In this document: positions 1 through 8,431 of the stretch, in pieces
Numbering within the stretch: the stretch's first letter is position 1
Layout: each line of letters starts with the position of its first letter
DNA from: Salinigranum salinum
Lineage (GTDB): Archaea > Halobacteriota > Halobacteria > Halobacteriales > Haloferacaceae
DNA: 64,000 bases
Assembly: GCF_009176545.1 (NCBI RefSeq)
Contig: NZ_VTOJ01000002.1
Coordinates: 1,302,001 to 1,366,000, forward strand
Direction of reading: 5' to 3'
The notes under the pieces: model-generated
Seen by the model: the letters and a program-made list of their open reading frames with translations, nothing else
What the model was told of the DNA's origin: nothing
Database searches by the model: none
Made by a program: the position numbers and the translations under genes

Positions 1-352
1 GCAGGACGACCACGGCGAAGAAGCCGACCATCAGGACGTAGAGCACGCCCGCCGCGAGGAGGACGGCCCCGAGCGATGGCCCGCCGAGGACGCCCTCGGT
101 CGCGAGGGAGAGCCAGACGAACAGCGGCCCGGTGAGTCCCCCGGCGAGGTAGTGGACGACGTCCGCGAGTCGAGCAGGGGCGGCGTCCGGGCGCGACTCG
201 GTCAGGACGCCCGCGGCGACGAACGGGGGCGTCTCACCCTCCGGCAGCCGCCGCATCACCACGTCCATCGCGAGCGTCGCGACGACCGCGGCGACGACGC
301 CCACGAGGAACCGGAGCGGAACGGTCAGCGCGGTCACGAGCAGGAAGTCCAT
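1..352 (-). CDS. Membrane protein, truncated by the window edge
   Basis: The reading frame starts at an ATG at 352 and runs off the left edge, so only the first 117 residues are visible. They contain about three hydrophobic segments (residues roughly 3-30, 65-82 and 95-117) and a polar loop with the stretch MRRLPEGETPPF. GC-rich third positions support coding. I do not recognise the family. No convincing TATA element lies at the expected distance. It is followed on the same strand by the photolyase gene region, separated by a repeat-bearing spacer. Confidence 0.6.
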   Translation of the reverse strand, partial: MDFLLVTALTVPLRFLVGVVAAVVATLAMDVVMRRLPEGETPPFVAAGVLTESRPDAAPARLADVVHYLAGGLTGPLFVWLSLATEGVLGGPSLGAVLLAAGVLYVLMVGFFAVVVL

Positions 353-407
353 ACGCCGCCGTTCGACTACCCGGACATGTGCGTGACGGTTCGCGTCGGT
401 GGCGACC

Positions 408-500
408 GTGAGACGAAGCAGGATGAAGTGAGACGGGGTGAAACGAAGCAGGACGAGGTGAGGCAGGTGAGACGGGGTGAAACGAAGGAGGAAGAGGAGC
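408..500. repeat. Imperfect direct repeat in the spacer next to the photolyase 3' end
   Basis: The 162-bp spacer between the partial membrane gene and the photolyase stop holds three imperfect copies of a purine-rich unit around GAAACGAAGCAGGACGAGG, joined by GTGAGACGGGGT. Spacing is about 30 and 39 bp. The strand asymmetry is strong. No gene is evident in it. Confidence 0.6.
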
Positions 501-514
501 GCGGTCGCTCGCGT

Positions 515-2065
515 TCACTCGAACGCCGAGAGGCTGGTCTGGTCCGGCGCAGTGTCGGCCGTGTCCGTCGAATCCTCGGACGACCCCCGCCCGCGACGCG
601 ACAGGGAGGCACGGCGTCTGATCTCGGGGTCGCACAACGCCTCGTGGGCGCGGTCGTCGAGCGCGGCGAACCGCTCGGCGGCCTCGCGCCGCCTGGCGTC
701 GTAGTCGACGACCGGGTACGGGTAGTCGGTGCCGATCTCGACGCCGAACTCCTCCTGGAGGTGGAGCGGAATCCGCTCCGGCCGGTCGAGATGCTCTGTC
801 GGGACGGGCCGGAGTTCGGGCAGCCACTCGTGGACGAAGGTGCCGTCGGGATCGTTGTCGCGGACCTGCTTGCGCGGGTTGTAGATCCGTGTCGTGTTCA
901 CGCCAGTGACGCCGGCCTGCTGTTGCCACTGGGTGTAGTTGATCGCGGGGTCGGCGTCGATCAGGTGGTAGTAGAAGTGGTCGGCGCCGATCGTCCACGG
1001 CTGGCGGAGGACGTAGCTGAAAAACGAGGCGCACATCGCGCGCATCCGGAAGTTGAGCCAGCCCGTCTCGCGGAGACACCGCATGGAGGCGTCGACCATC
1101 GGGAACCCCGTCTCGCCCCGTTTCCACGCCGCGACGAGGTCGAGGTCCTCGTGGTCGAGATTGAACCCCCTGAAGACGGGGTTGACGGCGTGGTCCATCC
1201 AGCCGGGCCAGTCGGCGAGCTTCTGGGTGTAGTGGCGGTTCCAGTACAGCCGCGAGACGAACAGTTCGCGCCCGCGGCCGGCGGCGTGGTCGGTGACGTG
1301 CTGGTACGCCTCGTGCACCGAGAGGCAGCCGAACCGGAGGTACGGAGAGAGGCGACTCGTCCCCGCTTCGGCCGCGGCGGGCGCGGAGATGGAGCCGGGA
1401 TAGTCGTCGATACGTTCGGTGAAGCGCTCCAGCCGGTCGAGCGCGGCCTCGCGCCCGCCGGTCGGGACCGCCGTCTTCTTCGGCGTCACGTCGTATGCCG
1501 CCTCGATCGCCTCGACGGTGACGTCGCTCGCGCAGTCGTGGTCGCCGAAGCCGCTCGGGGCTGGCTCGACGGGCGTGTCGGTCAGGTACGCCTCGGCGTG
1601 GTCGCTCCAGTTCTCACGGCTGTCGCCCTCGCGCTTCAGCCCGTCCCCGCCGACGAACCGGACCCCGAGGTCGGCCGCGGCCGCGTCGTCGCGTCGTCGC
1701 CCGTACCGACCGCTGGGATCGGCCGTGGCGAGGACGTCCCACCCCGCGTCGACGAACCGGCGTAAGATCGAGAGGGGGTCACCGTGGGCGAACACGAGCG
1801 TCGTCCCGCGGCGGTCGTACTGGGTAGCGAGGTCCGCGAGACACTCGTGGAGGAACCGAATGCGAGCGTCGCAGGCGAGCCCGTCCGTCCCGTAGAAGTG
1901 CGGGTCGAAGACGAACAGCGGGCAGACGTCGTCGTACTCGCCCGTCGCACGGGCGACGGCCGGGTGGTCTGCGACCCGGAGTCCCCGGCGGTGCCAGACG
2001 ACCGCGCCGTCGTCGGTCGGCGGGACCGACGGCGGCGCGCACGACGACAGCGGGGTGGTGGTCAC
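515..2065 (-). CDS. phr: Deoxyribodipyrimidine photolyase / cryptochrome family protein
   Basis: The protein has 516 residues and should repair UV-induced pyrimidine dimers with light through FAD, unless it is a signalling cryptochrome. The N-terminal alpha/beta antenna domain begins with VVWHRRGLRVADHPAV. The FAD-binding helical half shows TSRLSPYLRFGCLS, ETGWLNFRMRAMCASF and the stretch DADPAINYTQWQQQAGVTG, all typical of the family. The start is a GTG, chosen because the family fold begins only about 20 residues later and no ATG is available. The last eight residues, QTSLSAFE, resemble a PCNA-interacting peptide. The GTG overlaps the stop of a possible 33-codon ORF. Photolyase versus cryptochrome cannot be settled by eye. 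Confidence 0.93.
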   Translation of the reverse strand: MTTTPLSSCAPPSVPPTDDGAVVWHRRGLRVADHPAVARATGEYDDVCPLFVFDPHFYGTDGLACDARIRFLHECLADLATQYDRRGTTLVFAHGDPLSILRRFVDAGWDVLATADPSGRYGRRRDDAAAADLGVRFVGGDGLKREGDSRENWSDHAEAYLTDTPVEPAPSGFGDHDCASDVTVEAIEAAYDVTPKKTAVPTGGREAALDRLERFTERIDDYPGSISAPAAAEAGTSRLSPYLRFGCLSVHEAYQHVTDHAAGRGRELFVSRLYWNRHYTQKLADWPGWMDHAVNPVFRGFNLDHEDLDLVAAWKRGETGFPMVDASMRCLRETGWLNFRMRAMCASFFSYVLRQPWTIGADHFYYHLIDADPAINYTQWQQQAGVTGVNTTRIYNPRKQVRDNDPDGTFVHEWLPELRPVPTEHLDRPERIPLHLQEEFGVEIGTDYPYPVVDYDARRREAAERFAALDDRAHEALCDPEIRRRASLSRRGRGSSEDSTDTADTAPDQTSLSAFE

Positions 2066-2163
2066 GAGGACACGCCCGCCGCAGGTTCGGCGTCGGCCGT
2101 CCGTCCCGCGGACCGGACGACGGTCGTGGTCTGTCGGCCCGGTCGAACCGCGAGCGCAGTCAT
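2062..2163 (-). CDS. Possible 33-residue ORF overlapping the photolyase start
   Basis: An ATG at 2163 opens a 33-codon frame whose TGA overlaps the photolyase GTG in a GTGA junction, the arrangement used for translational coupling. The peptide is basic with no known motif. No clear Shine-Dalgarno sequence or TATA box precedes it, so it may be chance. Confidence 0.22.
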   Translation of the reverse strand: MTALAVRPGRQTTTVVRSAGRTADAEPAAGVSS

Positions 2164-2556
2164 CGCCACACCTTGGGAGGGCCGACGGATGACCGTTGTG
2201 GCGGGATCGTCACCCCCGACTGGGCGGCCGGTTACGAACCCCTGCGACCGGGGACCGACGTTACCTCGGAGAAGGATAAAAATTCGGAGAGAAACGCCGA
2301 CGGAACCCCACTGCGACCGGCGTCCCACCCGTCGAGGCGTCGCCATGGCGGGACGACCGCCGGGAGAGACGGGCCATCCGAACCCCCCATTCGTTCTACT
2401 GGACATCACCGCTGTGTCTGTCGGATCTCGGCCGTCGACGACCACTTTCACTCCGGTTTGGTATGGGTTAAGAGGTTCGCGCACCCACGAGTGGAGTGCG
2501 CTAGCAACGCGAGCGAGGATCGATCGCGTTCGACCGACCAGAAGCTCGACACGAAA
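2164..2556. other. Intergenic region upstream of nrdJ
   Basis: I see no supportable gene here; the frames that stay open have poor codon bias. AT-rich spots at about 2274-2287 (GGATAAAAATTC) and 2462-2475 (TATGGGTTAAGAGG) are the only promoter-like elements, and could serve the photolyase side and nrdJ respectively. Confidence 0.4.
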
Positions 2557-2668
2557 GGGACCCTCGACCGAGAGTCCCAAGAGTTAACAACAGCAGTCAC
2601 CCAGGACAACATCGTCACGAATGAGCGGAATCCAGTTACCAGAAGAGACCCGACCGGGGGGAGTCGGG
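2557..2668 (+). promoter_or_regulatory. Structured 5' leader of nrdJ with two hairpins
   Basis: Two inverted repeats precede nrdJ. GGGAC (2557-2561) pairs with GTCCC (2574-2578), with an inner CTC/GAG. CCCGAC (2649-2654) pairs with GTCGGG (2663-2668). The second hairpin ends two bases before the Shine-Dalgarno GGAGG at 2671-2675, where folding could affect ribosome access. No B12-box consensus was recognised, so a cobalamin riboswitch is not claimed. Confidence 0.35.
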
Positions 2669-2684
2669 CAGGAGGGACAGTGAG

Positions 2685-5600
2685 ATGAGCGAGACGAACA
2701 TCGGCGCGGACGAACTCGTCCGCCCGATCAAGCGGACGGAGGGCGACAGCTTGGAGGAACGGCTCACGGCCAACGCCTACAACAACATCCTCCCCGCCCG
2801 GTACCTGCGCAAGGACGCCGACGGCAACGTCACGGAGAGCCAGGAGGAGCTGTTCGCGCGCGTCGCGAAGAACATCGCGCTCGCCGAGGCGGTGTACGAG
2901 GCCGACAGACAGGACGTCACCGTCGAGGTCTCGCCGGACCAGCTGAAACCCGGCCATCCCCGGCGGGGCGAACTCGCCGCGGAAGTGTTCGGCGTCGGCA
3001 CAACGCCCGACGACGACGTCACGACGACGCTCTCGGTCCACAACGTCAACAAGTTCGCCTACGACACGGTCGTCCCCGAACTCCCCGACGACGTCCGCGA
3101 GGTCGTCGTCGACTACCGCGAGGCGTTCCAGGAGCAGATGGAGTCGCTGTCGTTCATGCCGAACTCCCCGACGCTGATGAACGCGGGGGACGAACTCCAG
3201 CAGCTGTCAGCGTGCTTTGTGGATTCCCCCGAAGACGACATCACCGACATCCACCAGACCGCCAAGGAGGCCGCCGAGGTGTTCCAGTCCGGCGGCGGGA
3301 TGGGGTACGCCTTCTGGCGACTCCGCCCGTACGGCGACGCGGTCGGCTCCACGGGCGGAATCGCCTCGGGACCGATCACGTTCATGCGGACGTACGACCA
3401 GATGTGCGAGACCATCGCGCAGGGCGGTGCCCGCCGCGGCGCGCAGATGGGCGTCATGCGCGTCTCGCACCCTGACGTCATCCAGTTCATCCACGCGAAG
3501 AACAAGGACGTCTCGCTCGCCCACTCCCTGCGGCTGAACGACCCCGACGACTTCACGCACACGTCGTTCGCGGACGCCCTCGAGGAGGCCCGCGAGCTCA
3601 TCGACGAGGAGGGTCGCGTCCCGAAGCACCTCCGCAACGCGGTCGAGGGCCACCTCTCGAACTTCAACATCTCCGTCGGGGTGACGGACGACTTCATGGA
3701 GGCGCTGTACAACGACGAGGAGTTCGTCTTCACCAACCCGCGCACCGAAGAGCCCCACGTCGCCACGCCGCAAACGAAGGAGCTGTACGACATGTTCGGC
3801 CTCGGCGACTACGTCACGGTCGGCGAGGTGTTGTCGATTCCGGCCGCGGAGATCTGGGATCACATCGTCGACGGCGCCTACGAGAACGGCGAACCCGGCG
3901 TCATCTACCTCGAACGCGTCAACAAGCAGCACTCGTTCGACGTAGACGAACATCCAGAACATCGTATATTAGCTACAAATCCGTGCGGTGAACAGCCGCT
4001 CGAAGAGTACGAAGCGTGTAATTTGGGCCACATCAATTTGTCCACCGTCGCCGACCTCGACGCGCCGGACTGGCGCGTCTGGGCCGACGAACACGCCCAC
4101 GAGTACGACTCGCTCGCCGAGGCCGTCGACGCCTTCCTCGCGGAGGCGATCGACTTCTCGGAGTTCGACACGCGGATCAGGCTCGGGACGCGCTTCCTCG
4201 AGAACGTCGTCACGATGTCGGACTTCCCGGTCGACAAGATCGAGAAGAAGGTGCGCGAGATGCGGAAGATCGGCCTCGGCGTCATGGGGCTGGCGCAGCT
4301 GTACCTCCAGCTCGGCATCCGGTACGGCTCCGACGAGGGCAACGAGGTCGCCCGCCAGCTGATGAAACACATCAACCACGAGTCGAAGTGGGTGTCGCAC
4401 GAACTCGCCGAGGAGCGCGGGAGCTTCGACGACTGGGCCGACTCGAAGTACGCCCACCCCACGACGTACCGCGAGTGGTTCGAGCACCACACCGGTCTCT
4501 CGGCCGACGACTGGACCGACGGCTTCCCCATCCGCAACCACAACACGACGACGATCGCCCCGACCGGGACGACGTCGATGATCGGCAACACGTCGGGTGG
4601 GTGTGAACCGATCTTCTCCGTCGCGTACTTCAAGAACGTCTCCGACGACGTCCAGGGCGACGAGATGCTCGTCGAGTTCGACGACTACTTCCTTCGAGTC
4701 CTGGAGGCGAACGACATCGACGTGGAGGTGGTGAAGTCGGAGGCCGTCGACCAGATGCGGAACAACGAGTTCGACGGCGTCGACGGGCTCACGACCGTAC
4801 CGGACGCGATCGGCGAGCTGTTCGTCGTCACCGCCGACCTGAGTGGGAAAGAGCACGCCGCGGTGCAGTGCGCCTGTCAGGAGGGCGTCGACTCGGCCAT
4901 CTCGAAGACCTGCAACTTCCCGAACTCGGCTTCGAGAGAGGACATGGACGAGGTGTACCGCTACATCTACGACAACGGCGGGAAGGGCGTCACCGTCTAC
5001 CGCGACGGGACGCGCTCGAAGCAGGTGCTCACGACGCGCGCGAAGAACGCGGAGTTCGCCGACGACGAGGAGGCCGCCGAGACCATCGTCGGGCAGATCG
5101 CCGAGGTGTTCGGTGGGATCGAGGGCTTCCTCAACAACGAGGCGGTCCGGGCCCAGCTCGAAGCCGACATCGAGACGCTGCTCGGCTCGAAGCAGGAACT
5201 CGGCAAGAAGCGTCCGCGCCCGGACGTCCTCTACGGCGTGACACAGCGGATCGACACGGGCTACGGGAAGCTGTACGTCAACATCAACGAGGACGCCGAC
5301 AACCGGCCGTTCGAGCTGTTCGCCAACATCGGCAACTCCGGCGGCTTCACCGCCTCGTTCACCGAGGCGCTCGCCAAGACGATCTCCACGGCGCTGCGCT
5401 CGGGGGTCGACCCCGAGGAGATCGCGAGCGAACTGCAGGGCATTCGGTCGCCCAAGGTCGCCTGGGACAAGGGCGAACAGATCAACTCGATCCCTGACGC
5501 CATCGGGACGGCGATGCGCCGGTACCTCGACGGCGAGATCGACAAGCAGTACCCCCAGCAGAAGAACCTCTCCGAGCTCGAAGCGGAGGCGCGCGAACGC

Positions 5601-5822
5601 GAACGCGAGCGGCTCAGACAGGGCGAGACCGACGGCGGTGCCACGGTAGCCGACACCGGCGGCAACGAGCAGGTGACGCTCGACGCCGGCAGCGGCCGGG
5701 ACGCCACGCAGGACCTCCTCGACGCGGGCGAGAGCCCCGAGTGTCCCGAGTGTGGAAACATGACGCTGGAGTTCACGGAAGGCTGCAAGACGTGCAAGTC
5801 CTGCGGCTGGTCGGAGTGTTGA
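2685..5822 (+). CDS. nrdJ: Class II adenosylcobalamin-dependent ribonucleotide reductase
   Basis: The 1045-residue enzyme reduces ribonucleotides to deoxyribonucleotides using a B12-derived thiyl radical. The catalytic N-x-C-x-E is NPCGE at residues 432-436, with the thiyl cysteine at C434. The redox cysteine pair is C177 (LSACFV) and C445 (YEACNLGHINL). MPNSPTLMNAG, SGGGMGYAFWRLRP and NTTTIAPTGTTS match the family. A C-terminal zinc ribbon (CPECGN, CKTCKSCGWSEC), present in long NrdJ proteins, probably carries the reductant-facing cysteines. GGAGG at 2671-2675 sets the ATG. Codons switch abruptly to AT-rich synonymous choices around the NPCGE loop. No intein or NrdA/NrdB partner is present. 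Confidence 0.96.
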   Translation: MSETNIGADELVRPIKRTEGDSLEERLTANAYNNILPARYLRKDADGNVTESQEELFARVAKNIALAEAVYEADRQDVTVEVSPDQLKPGHPRRGELAAEVFGVGTTPDDDVTTTLSVHNVNKFAYDTVVPELPDDVREVVVDYREAFQEQMESLSFMPNSPTLMNAGDELQQLSACFVDSPEDDITDIHQTAKEAAEVFQSGGGMGYAFWRLRPYGDAVGSTGGIASGPITFMRTYDQMCETIAQGGARRGAQMGVMRVSHPDVIQFIHAKNKDVSLAHSLRLNDPDDFTHTSFADALEEARELIDEEGRVPKHLRNAVEGHLSNFNISVGVTDDFMEALYNDEEFVFTNPRTEEPHVATPQTKELYDMFGLGDYVTVGEVLSIPAAEIWDHIVDGAYENGEPGVIYLERVNKQHSFDVDEHPEHRILATNPCGEQPLEEYEACNLGHINLSTVADLDAPDWRVWADEHAHEYDSLAEAVDAFLAEAIDFSEFDTRIRLGTRFLENVVTMSDFPVDKIEKKVREMRKIGLGVMGLAQLYLQLGIRYGSDEGNEVARQLMKHINHESKWVSHELAEERGSFDDWADSKYAHPTTYREWFEHHTGLSADDWTDGFPIRNHNTTTIAPTGTTSMIGNTSGGCEPIFSVAYFKNVSDDVQGDEMLVEFDDYFLRVLEANDIDVEVVKSEAVDQMRNNEFDGVDGLTTVPDAIGELFVVTADLSGKEHAAVQCACQEGVDSAISKTCNFPNSASREDMDEVYRYIYDNGGKGVTVYRDGTRSKQVLTTRAKNAEFADDEEAAETIVGQIAEVFGGIEGFLNNEAVRAQLEADIETLLGSKQELGKKRPRPDVLYGVTQRIDTGYGKLYVNINEDADNRPFELFANIGNSGGFTASFTEALAKTISTALRSGVDPEEIASELQGIRSPKVAWDKGEQINSIPDAIGTAMRRYLDGEIDKQYPQQKNLSELEAEARERERERLRQGETDGGATVADTGGNEQVTLDAGSGRDATQDLLDAGESPECPECGNMTLEFTEGCKTCKSCGWSEC
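3943..4041 (+). other. AT-rich codon patch over the NrdJ active site, possible intein-loss scar
   Basis: Roughly 33 codons around NPCGE use choices almost absent elsewhere in this GC-rich gene: ATA, TTA, GCT, ACA, AAT, CGT, GGT, TGT and TTG twice. Codons just before 3943 and after 4041 return to GC-ending forms. The protein sequence is normal, so only synonymous positions differ. Confidence 0.6.
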
Positions 5823-6212
5823 ACCCGGTGTCGGGGTCGCGGTAGGTCGCGCCGACGCTCACCGGACGACGGCTGTTTTACTCGACCACCACCGTAGCTC
5901 ACGTCGACCACCGGCGGGTCGGTCCCGTCGCTCGGCTGGACTCGTTTCGTCCCGGACCCAGTAGTCGCGAACGACCGGCGAGACTACCGCTGGGTAACTG
6001 CGACGGAGACCGACACGGGACGCGTCACACGGTCCGAAGCTGGACCGTCGACGGTTTCGCCGACGGCTCCGTTGCAGCCAGTGGCTCCGGACGGGTGTGA
6101 CGCCGGAGCGACCCGTCTCGGGACAGGGTCGGCGCTCGAATAGATCCGATACCACGATGATTCGGTCGACTCGGCGGATACACTGATAATCTTCGAGTGT
6201 GGAACGGACAGT
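5823..6212. other. Intergenic region, no gene seen
   Basis: The 390 bp between nrdJ and the lipoprotein gene hold no frame with convincing codon bias. AT-rich promoter-like stretches occur at about 5872-5882 (CTGTTTTACTC) and 6179-6192 (TACACTGATAATC); the latter fits the lipoprotein promoter. Confidence 0.5.
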
Positions 6213-7223
6213 ATGCACCGCAGGACGGTCCTCGCTCTCCTCACCGGTCTCGTCGCAGGTTGTAACGCACAGGACGACACGACGGCGACGCCGACCCCCA
6301 CCGAGACGCCCACCCCGACGCCGACCGAGACTCAGACCCCCACCGAGACCCCGACCCCCACCGAGACGCCAACCGAAACGGGGACGCCCACGCCCGGCGG
6401 CCCCGAGCGGGCGGGGAACGAGGCGATCGCGGAGGTCGAGAAGACGCTCAACTCCGCCGTCGCGACGTACGGCGGCGTCGACAGCGACAGCATCATGGGC
6501 GTCGACGCCTCGGCGACCGACTTCCGGGGCCGTCTGATCGACAACTCCCTGCGCGAGGCACGGGAGGAACTCGAGACGGCGCGCGAGCGGGCGGTCACCC
6601 GCGAACAACAGCGGACCGTCGAGCGACTGGCCGTCGCGATCCGCTTCCTCGAACTCGCGGCGGCGACACAGACCTCGCTCGGGAACGCGTACTTCTCGCT
6701 GGATCGCGCGCGCGCCGAGATCGACGCCGAGGAAGGGGTCGAGGCGCGCGACCGCCTGGACAGCATGGAGAACGAACGACGGTTCGCCGCCCAGTCGTTC
6801 GGGCGGCTCCAGTCGGAGACGGACGCCGCGTCCGTCAGCGTCGTCGGGAACATCGACACCGCCGACTACGAGGCCAAGGTCGAGCAGTTCGGCGCGGAGA
6901 TCGCGGCGATGAACCGGCTCAATCCCCGGGTCGAGACGCTGAGCCGCGCGGTCAGTCGCCTCGACGTGGCGCGGGCACAGGAGGCCAACAACTCCGACAG
7001 CGCGGCGGACACGGCCAGCCGCGCCGTGGACGAGCTGACGGACGCGCTGGCGACGCTCCGAACGTTCCTCGAAGGGCTGTCGACCGCCGCGGACTCGCTC
7101 GCGCCGATCACCCAGCAGCTGATCGACGTCGGCGAGGCGAAACTCGCCGACGCGAGAGAGATCGCGGGCGAGACGCCGACGCCGACGTCGACACCCGCGG
7201 GCACGACGACGGAGTCGAACTGA
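6213..7223 (+). CDS. Exported lipoprotein with Thr/Pro-rich linker and helical domain
   Basis: The 336-residue protein starts MHRRTVLALLTGLVAGCNA, a haloarchaeal lipobox signal (LVAGC) with the lipidated cysteine at residue 17 and a Tat-like arginine pair. Residues about 24-62 are a TPTET-type repeat, the glycosylatable linker common on haloarchaeal surface lipoproteins. The remaining roughly 250 residues are acidic and predicted mostly helical, without enzymatic motifs, ending in a second Thr-rich tail. It should be anchored outside the cell. Function is unknown. An AT-rich element near 6185 lies at the expected distance for a leaderless mRNA. Confidence 0.85.
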   Translation: MHRRTVLALLTGLVAGCNAQDDTTATPTPTETPTPTPTETQTPTETPTPTETPTETGTPTPGGPERAGNEAIAEVEKTLNSAVATYGGVDSDSIMGVDASATDFRGRLIDNSLREAREELETARERAVTREQQRTVERLAVAIRFLELAAATQTSLGNAYFSLDRARAEIDAEEGVEARDRLDSMENERRFAAQSFGRLQSETDAASVSVVGNIDTADYEAKVEQFGAEIAAMNRLNPRVETLSRAVSRLDVARAQEANNSDSAADTASRAVDELTDALATLRTFLEGLSTAADSLAPITQQLIDVGEAKLADAREIAGETPTPTSTPAGTTTESN

Positions 7224-7651
7224 CGACGGCGTCGAGGGCGGACACGACGAGCACGGTGAACGTCGCGAACACGACGAGCCACGGCCGACTCGCTCCGACC
7301 TCGACGAGGGAGCCGCGGCCGGAACAGTCGGCAGTCCCTTCGTGACACGTCGGGTCGTCGACGTCGGACGCGAGCACGGCGACGCCGACGCGTGCGAGCG
7401 GCAGCCCGTCTGTCCGACCCGGTACAGCCCGATCGCGAGGGACGGGAGGTCGATAGCGGACATCCAGCGGCGACCGCTCGGTGTCGTCCAGGCGTAGTGA
7501 CTGCTCGCGACGAGCGCCATCGTCCACGGCCGAGGAGCAGGAGGACAACGGAGAAGCCGACCGTGGTGAGGACGACGTGCACGAGGAAGCCGCCCGGCGT
7601 CGGGCCGGTGAACAGGAGGGCGATCGGTTGGCTAGTTGTCCGTTCGTTCAC
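7224..7651 (-). pseudogene. Frameshifted remnant of a membrane protein gene
   Basis: Three successive minus-strand frames give protein-like segments in colinear order. From GTG 7651 a first frame encodes FLVHVVLTTVGFSVVLLLLG. It switches near 7520-7545 to a frame with ASSHYAWTTPSGRRWMS and IDLPSLAIGLYRVGQTG. It switches again near 7405 to LPLARVGVAVLASDV and PWLVVFATFTVLVVSALDAV. Each segment has high GC at its own third positions. Two frameshifts are needed to join them, so this is a decayed gene or carries sequencing errors. The 3' end abuts the end of the lipoprotein gene on the opposite strand. The family is unknown. Confidence 0.5.
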
Positions 7652-7738
7652 TCGATCAGCGTACGCACGCCGACCGAGCGGCGAGGACGTGGCGCGGGCG
7701 AGATAAGCGGGGAGTGTGCAGAGAGCCTGTCGGGAGAG

Positions 7739-8239
7739 TCAGGCTCGCCCGTTGAGCGGACAGATGAAGTAGTCCGGCGGGCCGAAGCCGGGCCGGCCCA
7801 GCTCTACCTCGATGTAGTCTGCGTCGAGGACGTCCGCGTCGTTCGTGATCGGTGCGTCCTCGTTGAACGCGTCGATGTCCGTCACCTTCGCGCTGAAGTG
7901 CGTCCACTTCCCGCCGTTCCAGTCCTGATCGCCGGGCGCCGACTCGGAAACGAACGGCGACAGCTGTTCCTTGCTGGCATCGCTGTTCGCCACGATCGGG
8001 CCGGAACCGTCGTGGAGGAAGTAGATCTTGTCCTCGGGGTCGGGTCGCTCGTCGAGTACCTTGACGACGTTCGTCCGCCAGAGCACGTCGTTCGCGTAGA
8101 CCCGACCGAACCCTCTGCGGTTCTCGTCGCCTCTGCCCCGATTGGCCGCTGCCGTACCGAGCGTCCCGAGCCCGACTGTGGCCGCCAGTCCGGCCGCGCC
8201 GGTGCGCAGGACGCGTCGTCGTGTGTGTTCTGTAGTCAT
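7739..8239 (-). CDS. Tat-exported protein of unknown function
   Basis: From ATG 8239 the 166-residue protein begins MTTEHTRRRVLRTGAAGLAA, a twin-arginine signal peptide followed by an Ala/Gly-rich h-region and an AAA cleavage context. The mature part is acidic with aromatic clusters (KIYFLHDGSG, KWTHFSAKV) and no family I recognise. An alternative in-frame ATG at 8278 would add 13 residues before the signal; an AT-rich box at 8293-8298 lies between the positions expected for each start. The gene is alone, downstream of the broken membrane gene on the same strand. Confidence 0.75.
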   Translation of the reverse strand: MTTEHTRRRVLRTGAAGLAATVGLGTLGTAAANRGRGDENRRGFGRVYANDVLWRTNVVKVLDERPDPEDKIYFLHDGSGPIVANSDASKEQLSPFVSESAPGDQDWNGGKWTHFSAKVTDIDAFNEDAPITNDADVLDADYIEVELGRPGFGPPDYFICPLNGRA

Positions 8240-8431
8240 GGTCGTCGGAGGTGAATCCTCCAGTTCCGGCGAGGTCATGTCAATACAAGTAGATTTTTCG
8301 CATTTCGGGACGACTCCGAACAGAGTTACACACCAGTGACACCTACTCTCTACCAAATTCGGCACAACTGCCGTCGGCCGTCCGACGGGAGCGTCGCCGA
8401 CACGTCCGGACGGGTCCGAGCGTGGTGCGCG

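Noticed and set aside
152..1765. Long plus-strand frame of 537 codons opposite the photolyase
   Set aside because: It is antisense to a clear photolyase and its open length comes from GC-rich codon bias on the real strand; the product is low-complexity Arg/Val/Gly.
2540..2684. Cobalamin riboswitch before nrdJ
   Set aside because: No B12-box or the multi-stem core was recognised; only two simple hairpins are visible.
3204..3227. Second codon patch around C177 of NrdJ
   Set aside because: Only two or three codons (TCA, TTT) are unusual, too few to separate from chance.
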